A DNA stretch of 31,074 nt from DATJPR01 sp035506295 (GTDB lineage: Bacteria > Bacteroidota > Ignavibacteria > UBA10030 > UBA6906): positions 1 to 31,074 of the forward strand of contig DATJPR010000113.1 in assembly GCA_035506295.1 (NCBI GenBank), written 5' to 3'. Positions 17,240 through 23,840 of the stretch are shown piece by piece; position 1 is the stretch's first letter; each line of letters opens with the position of its first letter. The position numbers were made by a program, and so were the translations under genes. Below the pieces are notes generated by a model. That model worked only from the letters and a program-made list of their open reading frames with translations, ran no database searches and had not been told where the DNA came from.

Positions 17240-17255
17240 TGTGACGCCGATCACG
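17240..17255. promoter_or_regulatory. Candidate Crp/Fnr-type binding site
   Basis: TGTGA-N6-TCACG (TGTGACGCCGATCACG) matches the Crp consensus TGTGA-N6-TCACA at 9 of 10 defined positions. It overlaps ACGCCG-ATCA-CGGCGT, a 6-bp inverted repeat (17244-17259). It lies in the 227-base gap between the divergent M13 peptidase and VanZ-like genes, about 107 bases upstream of the peptidase start. No regulator gene is nearby. Nothing else was recognised in this gap. Confidence 0.35.
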
Positions 17256-17360
17256 GCGTGACGCATGCGCATTGCATTTGTGTGGCGAAGATCGCACTCT
17301 GGTTGTGCGCGGTATCGTAGCCCGACGCGCATGTTTCCGTGCCGAAAAAATAAAAGCTAA

Positions 17361-17777
17361 GTGTGCTCCGTGAAGAAAAACGATGGCAACGAGTTCCTCC
17401 GATATTTTGCGCCTCTGGTTCTTTGGATGGGAGTGATCTTCGTCAGCTCCTCGATTCCGGAAGCTGACTTCCCCTCGCTGAGCTGGGGAGGATGGGCCAA
17501 GATCGTGCATTTGATCTTTTATTCCACGCTCTGCTTTCTGACCTGGCGCGCGCTGCACAACCAGTCGCGGGTGGACTGGCTCGCCCGGCATTCCGCAGCC
17601 GCCGGCTTCGTCGTCGCGGTCATCTACGGCTCGATCGATGAGTTTCATCAACTCTTCACCGCCGGCCGCCATCCGCGGGTGACCGATGTGCTGATCGACG
17701 GCTTCGGCGCGTGCATTTTTCTGCTCGCGCTTCAGTGCTACCGCGTGCTCAAGGGGCTGGATTCCACCGCCTATTGA
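17361..17777 (+). CDS. VanZ-family membrane protein
   Basis: A 138-residue protein with about four membrane segments (near 15-31, 47-63, 83-98 and 112-128). The VanZ signature is in the third to fourth region: DEFHQLFTAGRHPRVTDVLIDGFGA (93-117), with the usual D-E-x-H-Q, G-R and D-x-x-x-D-x-x-G residues. The start is GTG at 17361; a second in-frame GTG at 17370 is also possible. VanZ proteins are named for low-level teicoplanin resistance, but most chromosomal copies have unknown function and many are thought to act on the envelope. It is 114 bases before an exported protein gene. No van cluster is present, so a resistance role should not be assumed. Confidence 0.85.
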   Translation: MCSVKKNDGNEFLRYFAPLVLWMGVIFVSSSIPEADFPSLSWGGWAKIVHLIFYSTLCFLTWRALHNQSRVDWLARHSAAAGFVVAVIYGSIDEFHQLFTAGRHPRVTDVLIDGFGACIFLLALQCYRVLKGLDSTAY

Positions 17778-17891
17778 ACCGTTGTTCCTGCCTGTATCGT
17801 CTGTCCCGCCGGAAGAGACGTGCATCTAATCCCCTCTTTATGTATTGTGCAATACGACAGTTGCCCGTTGCTTTTCCTCTTCATCCCTGCT

Positions 17892-18452
17892 ATGCGACTC
17901 GTTTGCACTCGTCTGTGTGTACTCATCGGATCCTTGATTCTGGCGCTGTCCGGCGTTTGTCCGGGATCCGCTCATGCTCAGTCCTGGTCGTCCGACGGCT
18001 ATCGCATGTCTGCGTTAAGCTACGACAGCCTGGGATTTCAGGTGCTGGTCGACGATGAGACGGGCCGAGGTGGCAATGCGTTCGATCGTATCCTTCAGTC
18101 GGAATGCTCCGAGATCCTCCAGCGGAACGGGATCTGTTGCGTCCGCCGGGATGACTCCAGCTCCCGGAGCCGGTATCCGGTCATTGTGATCGATGTAACG
18201 GTGACGCCGGTGGACGGCGCCAGGAGCATCGGCGATGAACTTTATTACGGCTCGATCACCTTTCGGCGGGAGGTGACGCTGACGATCGCGGATCGCCCGC
18301 AGAAAGCGATGGGCGCCACGTGGTCGATGACCTTCGGAGGCGGAGCACGGACCAGAATGGCCATCGTCAGCGATATTGAGGCTCGCCTGATGGATTTCCT
18401 CGAGGACTATCTCAAACTCAACAGCGCGAAGTGGATCTGGAAGCAACAATAG
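17892..18452 (+). CDS. Exported protein of unknown function
   Basis: I do not recognise this 186-residue protein. The ATG at 17892 is preferred because it begins a clean signal peptide (MRLVCTRLCVLIGSLILALS, then cleavage near SAHAQS). The frame stays open to 17820, but that extension lacks features. The mature part contains a CC pair (NGICCVRRDD) and predicted beta strands (YPVIVIDVTVTPVDG; FRREVTLTIADRP). It then has a Gly-rich turn and a C-terminal helix (IVSDIEARLMDFLEDYLKLN). This layout, a small periplasmic alpha/beta domain, is reminiscent of proteins that assemble ABC or lipid-transport components, but that is only an impression. The DAHP synthase gene starts 14 bases after its stop, so they are probably co-transcribed. 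Confidence 0.7.
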   Translation: MRLVCTRLCVLIGSLILALSGVCPGSAHAQSWSSDGYRMSALSYDSLGFQVLVDDETGRGGNAFDRILQSECSEILQRNGICCVRRDDSSSRSRYPVIVIDVTVTPVDGARSIGDELYYGSITFRREVTLTIADRPQKAMGATWSMTFGGGARTRMAIVSDIEARLMDFLEDYLKLNSAKWIWKQQ

Positions 18453-18466
18453 GAAGACCCGGAGCA

Positions 18467-19522
18467 ATGCCCACGAGTTATATCGACAGCAATATTGACC
18501 ACTATGAGCCGATTTATTCCCCTCGAGATATCCGATCGCAGTTTCCCGCAGGCGAGGCGATCATCCGTGAAGTGATTGCGGATCGGACGGAGGTCCAGCG
18601 GGTTCTCGCCGGGGAGTCACGCCGCGTGATGTTGATTATCGGTCCGTGCTCGATCCACAACCCCGGCGAGGCGCTGGAGTACGCCCACAAATTGAAGGAG
18701 CTCGCCGCACGGGTGGAGGATACGTTCTTCATTCTGCTCAGGACGTATTTCGAGAAATCCCGGACCGGCCTGGGCTGGAAGGGGTTGATCGATGAACCGG
18801 ACCTGGATGGGAAATCCAATGTCGGCAAAGGGTTGCGTGTTGCACGAAACCTGCTCCTCGAGATCAACGGCATCGGCATGCCTTGCGCGACCGAGCTTGT
18901 CGATCCCATCACACCGCAGTATATCCTCGATCTGGTGGCATGGAGCGCGATCGGCGCGCGGTCCGTGGAGTCGCGACGTTCGCGCGAGCTCGCGTCCGGC
19001 ATCTCTACTCCCGTCGGGTTCAAGAACAGAACGGACGGGAATATCGACGTCGCGATCGAAGCGCTCAATTATGCGCGGGAGGCGCACTCATTCACGGGCA
19101 TCACGGAGGACGGGCGGATTGCCGAGATCAAGACACGGGGAAACAAGTTCGGCCACATCATCCTGCGCGGCGGGACCAGCGGGACGAACTATGATGCCCA
19201 GAACGTGGCCCGCGTCCAGGAGCGACTGCGCAAACGCAACCTCCCGGATGTCGTGATGATCGACTGCAGCCATGCCAACAGCAACAAGGAATACTTCAAG
19301 CAGCCGCCGATCTTTCTCGATGTCATCGGCCAGATTCACGCCGGCAACCGCAAGATTGTCGGGGTGATGCTGGAATCCTATCTCGAGGAAGGGAACCAGC
19401 CGTACGGCAGCGCGAACCTGAAGAAGGGAGTGTCGATCACCGACCCGTGCATCAGTTTCGCAGAAACTGAACGGGTGGTGATGGAAGGGTACAGGATGTT
19501 GAAGGGCGATGCCGGCTCGTGA
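18467..19522 (+). CDS. aroG: 3-deoxy-7-phosphoheptulonate (DAHP) synthase, class I AroG type
   Basis: A 351-residue enzyme that condenses phosphoenolpyruvate and erythrose 4-phosphate, the first step of the shikimate pathway to aromatic amino acids. It aligns with E. coli AroG nearly residue for residue. GPCSIH places the metal ligand C61 at the same number; R92 and K97 lie in LRTYFEKSRT; IGARSVESRRSRELASG and GFKNRTDG follow. Residues known from feedback-resistant AroG mutants are also kept: D146, P150, L175, S180 and F209. This suggests an aromatic-amino-acid-inhibited enzyme, but which amino acid cannot be told. The ATG at 18467 is chosen by homology. AGGAAG lies 10 bases upstream. The gene converges on the epimerase gene with 6 bases between stops and no visible terminator. 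Confidence 0.95.
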   Translation: MPTSYIDSNIDHYEPIYSPRDIRSQFPAGEAIIREVIADRTEVQRVLAGESRRVMLIIGPCSIHNPGEALEYAHKLKELAARVEDTFFILLRTYFEKSRTGLGWKGLIDEPDLDGKSNVGKGLRVARNLLLEINGIGMPCATELVDPITPQYILDLVAWSAIGARSVESRRSRELASGISTPVGFKNRTDGNIDVAIEALNYAREAHSFTGITEDGRIAEIKTRGNKFGHIILRGGTSGTNYDAQNVARVQERLRKRNLPDVVMIDCSHANSNKEYFKQPPIFLDVIGQIHAGNRKIVGVMLESYLEEGNQPYGSANLKKGVSITDPCISFAETERVVMEGYRMLKGDAGS

Positions 19523-19528
19523 GCGCGC

Positions 19529-20518
19529 TCAGCAGCGGCGTTCGTACTCCGAAATTATCCGGTCCATCATCTGATGGGTCTCTTCGCGGACCTTGCACCG
19601 CGCCGGATCCTCTTCGAACCACGCAAGCGTTTTACGAATCCCCACCTTGAACGGGATCACGGCGGTATACTCCGGGACGAACCGCTTGATCTTGCTGTTG
19701 TCAAAAATCACGCTCACCGCCTTGTCACCCAACAGACTTCCGACCAGCGAGGGCTCGCATGCGGCAAGATAATCGGAGGCGATGTGGACAATCTGCGGCG
19801 CTTCGCCCGCGGCATCGGCAAGCGCGTAGTGGATCTGGTCCCAGGTCAGGAGTTCATCGGACGTGATGTGAAAAGCCTGGCCGATCGCCTGTTGGTGGCC
19901 GAGGAGCCCGACGAATCCCCCGGCAAAATCTGAAGCGTGCGTCACCGTCCAGAGCGACGTGCCGTCTCCATGAACGATGATCTTCCGCTTTTTCCGGATG
20001 CGGTCGACGATCGTGAATTCCGTCCACCCTCCGATCGGGACCGGAAGGACGGTGTCGTAGGTCAGCGACGGACGGACGATGGTCGCCGGAAACCCCGCCT
20101 CACGGTACGCGCGCATCAGGCGATCTTCGCAGGCGATCTTCTTGCGCGAGTAATCCCAGTACGGATTGCAGAGGGGAGTGGACTCGGTGACCACCGGATG
20201 GGAGAGCGGCTTCTGGTATGCGGAAGCGGAGCTGATGAAGATGTACTGTCCGACATTTCCCTGGAGCAATCCGATGTCGCGCTCGACATCCGCCGGGTCG
20301 AAGGCGATCCAGTTGACAACGACGTCCCAGCGCTGCCCCGACAACGCCTTCCGGAGCGAAGCCGCATCGTTCACATCCGCCACGAGGGAGCGGGCCCCCG
20401 GGATCACCGTGTTGCGCACACCACGGTTGAGCAGTGTAAGCGAGATCCCGCGCTCGATGCACAGCCGGCTTACCGATGTGCTAATGTTTCCCGTTCCCCC
20501 GATGAAGAGTACATTCAT
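19529..20518 (-). CDS. NAD-dependent epimerase/dehydratase (extended SDR)
   Basis: A 329-residue Rossmann-fold protein. The dinucleotide site is VLFIGGTGNIS at the N-terminus. A Ser is present in FISSASAYQK, and the Tyr-x-x-x-Lys pair is in YWDYSRKK, giving the SDR catalytic set. The substrate half (GGWTEFTIVDRIRKKRKIIV; WTVTHASDFAGGFVGL) is typical of NAD(P)-dependent sugar-nucleotide or sugar epimerase/reductase relatives. It lies 35 bases downstream of the Tat-exported sugar isomerase-like gene on the same strand, so the two probably form an operon acting on a carbohydrate. The substrate cannot be named. The enzyme has no signal peptide and should be cytoplasmic, unlike its partner. Confidence 0.88.
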   Translation of the reverse strand: MNVLFIGGTGNISTSVSRLCIERGISLTLLNRGVRNTVIPGARSLVADVNDAASLRKALSGQRWDVVVNWIAFDPADVERDIGLLQGNVGQYIFISSASAYQKPLSHPVVTESTPLCNPYWDYSRKKIACEDRLMRAYREAGFPATIVRPSLTYDTVLPVPIGGWTEFTIVDRIRKKRKIIVHGDGTSLWTVTHASDFAGGFVGLLGHQQAIGQAFHITSDELLTWDQIHYALADAAGEAPQIVHIASDYLAACEPSLVGSLLGDKAVSVIFDNSKIKRFVPEYTAVIPFKVGIRKTLAWFEEDPARCKVREETHQMMDRIISEYERRC

Positions 20519-20553
20519 GATGCTATCCTTTGCGCATTCATCCGTGAAGGAGA

Positions 20554-21432
20554 TCAGATTTTCCCCTCGGCGTACCCTTTGGACGTGAGATAGGTATAGC
20601 TCTTCTGGACTCCGTCAAAGATGTCCTTGCTGTACTCGTCGAATTCCACAATCATCCATTCGATGTTTTCTCCACCCGCCTTGCAGATCGCGCCGAAGTC
20701 CATCACTCCCTCGCCTGCCGGCACTTGTTCGTACGCCTTCTCTCCCTTGATCGCGGGACCGTCCTTGATGTGGAGGAGGGGGGCACGTTTGCCGAAATCA
20801 CGGAGGATGGCCGCAGGATCTCTTCCTGCCGTCTTTGCCCAGTAGGTGTCGATCTCAAAAAAGACGTCCGAACTCGCGTGCTTGAGAAGATAATAGAACG
20901 GCATCTCGCCGTACGGATGGTTCTCAAATTCCCACCAGTGATTATGGAGGCCGAACCGAATCCCCCGTGATTTCATGTAGGCGGCGACCTCGTTGTACTG
21001 CTCCATGGTCCGCTTCAGCGTATCGAGGTCTTTATATTTCTCACCTTCCGGCCAGCCGGCGAACACCATCCTGTCGCAGTGGTAGGCGTCGGCTTGCTTC
21101 ATGGCTATGTCCCGTTTGTCGCCGACCGGAAGATCGACGTGCATGCTGAACACGGTAAGTCCAAGGTCGCGGAACATTTTGCTCGCATGGTCCAGCGCCA
21201 CGGTATCCGGGAGGGCGTAGGTCTCGATGCCCCGATACCCCATATGGGCAACCTTGGTCATCGTCGCATCGAAGCCGGTCTGGATGGCATTGCGCACCGT
21301 ATACAACTGCATGCCGATCTTCGCCCTGTGCTTGGCGCCGACGGCGCCAAAGGCGGATGTAACCATGCCCGCTGCCGCGGTCCATCCGAGGGTCTTCAGA
21401 AAGTTCCGCCGGGTATGCAGAGATCTGGTCAT
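20554..21432 (-). CDS. Tat-exported sugar phosphate isomerase/epimerase-like TIM barrel
   Basis: A 292-residue member of the xylose isomerase-like TIM-barrel family (AP-endonuclease 2 superfamily). The N-terminus is a twin-arginine signal: TRRNFLKTLGWTAAAG matches S/T-R-R-x-F-L-K, followed by a hydrophobic stretch. The mature part begins KIGMQLYTVRNAIQTGFDAT. Probable metal ligands are Glu in VFFEIDTYW, His in LLHIKDGPA and Glu in VEFDEY, with FGLHNHWWEF supplying further His residues. Such proteins are common in sugar or inositol catabolism of Bacteroidota and Planctomycetota, and many are exported. It is upstream of the NAD-dependent epimerase gene, with which it probably forms a two-gene operon. 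The substrate is unknown. Confidence 0.88.
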   Translation of the reverse strand: MTRSLHTRRNFLKTLGWTAAAGMVTSAFGAVGAKHRAKIGMQLYTVRNAIQTGFDATMTKVAHMGYRGIETYALPDTVALDHASKMFRDLGLTVFSMHVDLPVGDKRDIAMKQADAYHCDRMVFAGWPEGEKYKDLDTLKRTMEQYNEVAAYMKSRGIRFGLHNHWWEFENHPYGEMPFYYLLKHASSDVFFEIDTYWAKTAGRDPAAILRDFGKRAPLLHIKDGPAIKGEKAYEQVPAGEGVMDFGAICKAGGENIEWMIVEFDEYSKDIFDGVQKSYTYLTSKGYAEGKI

Positions 21433-21507
21433 AGGAGATTCCGATCGACGATGGGAGAATTCGTTGACCCCACAAGATACTTCACGCGCAGCGAAGTGTC
21501 AATGTAC

Positions 21508-22284
21508 TCATTTCGACACGGCCTCCGGGGCGGCCTTCCACTTCGCCATCTCTGCAATCACGTCCTCGATCGGCTTCAGCGAGACGTCCTCGCTTGAGCC
21601 CTTCGAAGAGTAATCGAACGGATTGTCGAGGTCGCGGATGAGGAGGATCAAAAACACCATAAGGTAGGTGATGATTGCGGTGAAGAACAAGGACTCGTAG
21701 AAGTAATCCATCTTGACGATGACGATCCCCAGGAAGATGAGGAACGTCGTGCTCACCGCGATCACATACCCCGAGGAAACGAAGCTGGTGTCTCTGATCG
21801 TGTGGATGCGGACAATCACGCGCCGAAGATTCGCATGCTCCTGACGCATGCGGGCAAGATAGTTCGGGAGAATCAGTCCTTCGAGGTCGCCCATGAACAG
21901 ATAGAGCTCCTTCAGACGGAGAAGCAACGACCGTGTTTTCACCTCCTTGTAAAACCACTGGTGGACCTGTCCGCCGAATTCGGCATACGATGAAAGATTG
22001 GCCCGAACGGCGGGTGACGGTTTCTGTTGCCCCGCAAGCTCGAGTTCGTCGACGATCGTGGAGATCGCGGAAGCGAGTTCCCCGGGGAGTTTTTCGCTCT
22101 CCTTGTAGTCGCTCAGGACGCCGCTCAGGAGAAATCCCAGGAGGAAGACGTTTGCCCCGATGATGCCCGAGAAGATGACGTTCAAGGAAATGACCTCCCA
22201 CCCCAACGCATGGACAGCCGTTTTCAGGAGGACGACGACGAGAACGATGGGCACGGCCTTGAGGAGGATGGCGTTTGTTTTCAT
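21508..22284 (-). CDS. Bestrophin-like (DUF4239-like) membrane protein
   Basis: A 258-residue membrane protein with four predicted helices: about 6-24, 34-56, 171-191 and 197-216. The long soluble region between the second and third pairs is helical. The segment GFLLSGVLSDYKESEKLPGEL after helix 2 and IRDLDNPFDYS after helix 4 match the pattern of the bestrophin-like DUF4239 group, whose members may form anion channels. This is recognised by pattern only. The gene stands alone on the minus strand, with a strong terminator of the upstream TonB-like gene in front of it. Its function remains a guess. Confidence 0.62.
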   Translation of the reverse strand: MKTNAILLKAVPIVLVVVLLKTAVHALGWEVISLNVIFSGIIGANVFLLGFLLSGVLSDYKESEKLPGELASAISTIVDELELAGQQKPSPAVRANLSSYAEFGGQVHQWFYKEVKTRSLLLRLKELYLFMGDLEGLILPNYLARMRQEHANLRRVIVRIHTIRDTSFVSSGYVIAVSTTFLIFLGIVIVKMDYFYESLFFTAIITYLMVFLILLIRDLDNPFDYSSKGSSEDVSLKPIEDVIAEMAKWKAAPEAVSK

Positions 22285-22373
22285 GACGAGACCGCAGCGA
22301 GTGAATGTGGAGGGAAGGGGAATCCTTCAGGAATATGCCGAAATAAGTCGATCAGAATCCAGAGGAAAATACA

Positions 22374-22399
22374 AAGGCCGGGGTTCATTCCCCGGCCTT
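22374..22399 (-). terminator. Intrinsic terminator of the repeat-protein/TonB operon
   Basis: AAGGCCGGGG (22374-22383) and CCCCGGCCTT (22390-22399) form a perfect 10-bp stem with a 6-base loop. Read on the minus strand the stem is followed by TGTATTTTCC, a T-rich tail. It lies 35 bases after the stop of the TonB-like gene. Confidence 0.85.
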
Positions 22400-22433
22400 A
22401 TCCCCTGCGGCGTGCGGACGATGAGGATATCGA

Positions 22434-23822
22434 TTATTTGAAGACGTACGGAATCGACATCCAGGTCGTTACCGGTCCGCTTGACATCATACCCGGCTCG
22501 AACTTTGAACTCATGGCTGCAGCAACGACAGCGTCGTCGAAGACGTGGTTGGTACTCGTCAGGACGACTGCCTGCGTAGGCTTGCCCTGGGTATCGATCT
22601 GGACTTTGACGACGACCCTGCCCGTCAGTCCGGCGCGAATCACAGCGTCCGGCAGCTTTGGCTGCACGAGTTTCACGATCTTGGGCTCCTTCTCCACCGC
22701 CTGGAATGGCTGTGCCGGGGTTTGAGCCGGTGTCTGCGCCGGAGCGGATTCCTTGGCCGGCGGAGGCGAAGCGGGCGCGCTTGATTGCGCGGGCTGGCTT
22801 GAGGGCTTCGAAGAAGACTCCGTCTTCTGGGCCGGCGCGGACGATGTCGAGCTAGTCGAGTGTTTCTCTTCCTTTGAGGAAGATCTTGCAGGGCTCGAAG
22901 GAGTTGGCTCTGAGGCGCCCTTATCCGCCGGTTGCGACTCGGGCGGCGCTGCCGTCACCTCCGGCGTTGGATTGACGACCGTCTGCTGTTGCGACGGCTG
23001 GACGGTCTTCTGGGCATCGCCCAGCGAGTACACCAGACGGGCACCACCTTCTTTTGAGGAACGCGTCAGGAAGAACGCCCCTCCCAGTCCCAGAAGGACG
23101 ACCGCGGCAATGGCGGCGATCATCGGCATCTTCGACTTCTGCTTCGGCTGGTCATCGGCTGCCGGGAAGCTGTCCTGACGCTGCCCCACGGGGTGGGCCA
23201 GAGGTACGGGTGCGGGCTCGGTGTCCGGGCGGCTGGATTCCCTGGGCGACGGTGCCGGTGTCGGGACCGTGCTCTTTGGTTTCTCGCCCGGCGCTTTCGC
23301 GCGCGGCTTCTCTCCTCCGGCGCTCAGTCCGGCGAGCTGGGAGATCTTCTCCTCATATTCCCGTGCGATGCGGTTCTCGGGGTCGATGATGGAAACCCGT
23401 TTGACTTCCGCGAGGGCGCTTTCATAATCCCCGCGTTCCATGAACTCATCTGCGCGGGAGAAATATTGATCGCGGACTTCCTTAAGGCGCGCCTCCTTTT
23501 CGTCCGGCATGGAAGCAGCGCTGGTCGATGATCCGTTGCCGCCCGCCCCGGCGCCATGTGTTCGGGCACTGTCGAGGGCGCGGTCAAGCAGGCCCGGCAG
23601 TTTCTCCTTTGCCTCGTCTGCAGCGGGGCCCGGAGGGAGCGAAAGGAGCTTCGCAAACTGCTTCTCGAGAGCGATGACGTAGATGTTCCGCGGATCGAGA
23701 GACTTCGCCGCTTTGATTTTCGCAAGAGCTTCCGCGTACTTTCCGACGTCCGCCTGGTTATAGGCTTCCAGGATCAGGTCGACAACCGGGGTTTCTGTTG
23801 CTTCGAGCGTTTTAGTTTGCAT
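22434..23822 (-). CDS. TonB-domain protein with cytoplasmic TPR-like repeats and central membrane segment
   Basis: A 462-residue protein with an unusual order. Residues 1-165 are cytoplasmic and hold two TPR-like units (ALAKIKAAKSLDPRN, 32-46; ALAEVKRVSIIDPEN, 136-150) of the type repeated in the upstream gene. A charged, Pro-rich segment follows (about 170-230), then one membrane helix at 233-253. A long Pro/Ser/Gln-rich periplasmic linker (about 270-375) with PAQTPAQTPAQP ends in a TonB C-terminal domain (380-462: PKLPDAVIRAGLTGRVVVKV ... SSKFEPG). TonB normally has its membrane helix at the N-terminus, so the cytoplasmic half is an addition. No exbB or exbD is in the window. It starts 18 bases after the 694-residue gene and ends at a strong terminator. 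Confidence 0.85.
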   Translation of the reverse strand: MQTKTLEATETPVVDLILEAYNQADVGKYAEALAKIKAAKSLDPRNIYVIALEKQFAKLLSLPPGPAADEAKEKLPGLLDRALDSARTHGAGAGGNGSSTSAASMPDEKEARLKEVRDQYFSRADEFMERGDYESALAEVKRVSIIDPENRIAREYEEKISQLAGLSAGGEKPRAKAPGEKPKSTVPTPAPSPRESSRPDTEPAPVPLAHPVGQRQDSFPAADDQPKQKSKMPMIAAIAAVVLLGLGGAFFLTRSSKEGGARLVYSLGDAQKTVQPSQQQTVVNPTPEVTAAPPESQPADKGASEPTPSSPARSSSKEEKHSTSSTSSAPAQKTESSSKPSSQPAQSSAPASPPPAKESAPAQTPAQTPAQPFQAVEKEPKIVKLVQPKLPDAVIRAGLTGRVVVKVQIDTQGKPTQAVVLTSTNHVFDDAVVAAAMSSKFEPGMMSSGPVTTWMSIPYVFK

Positions 23823-23840
23823 GCTGTGCTCCTCTGGTGA

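Noticed and set aside
17361..17777. Glycopeptide-resistance role for the VanZ-like gene
   Set aside because: No vanA, vanH, vanX or related gene is nearby, and isolated VanZ-family genes are common in chromosomes without resistance.
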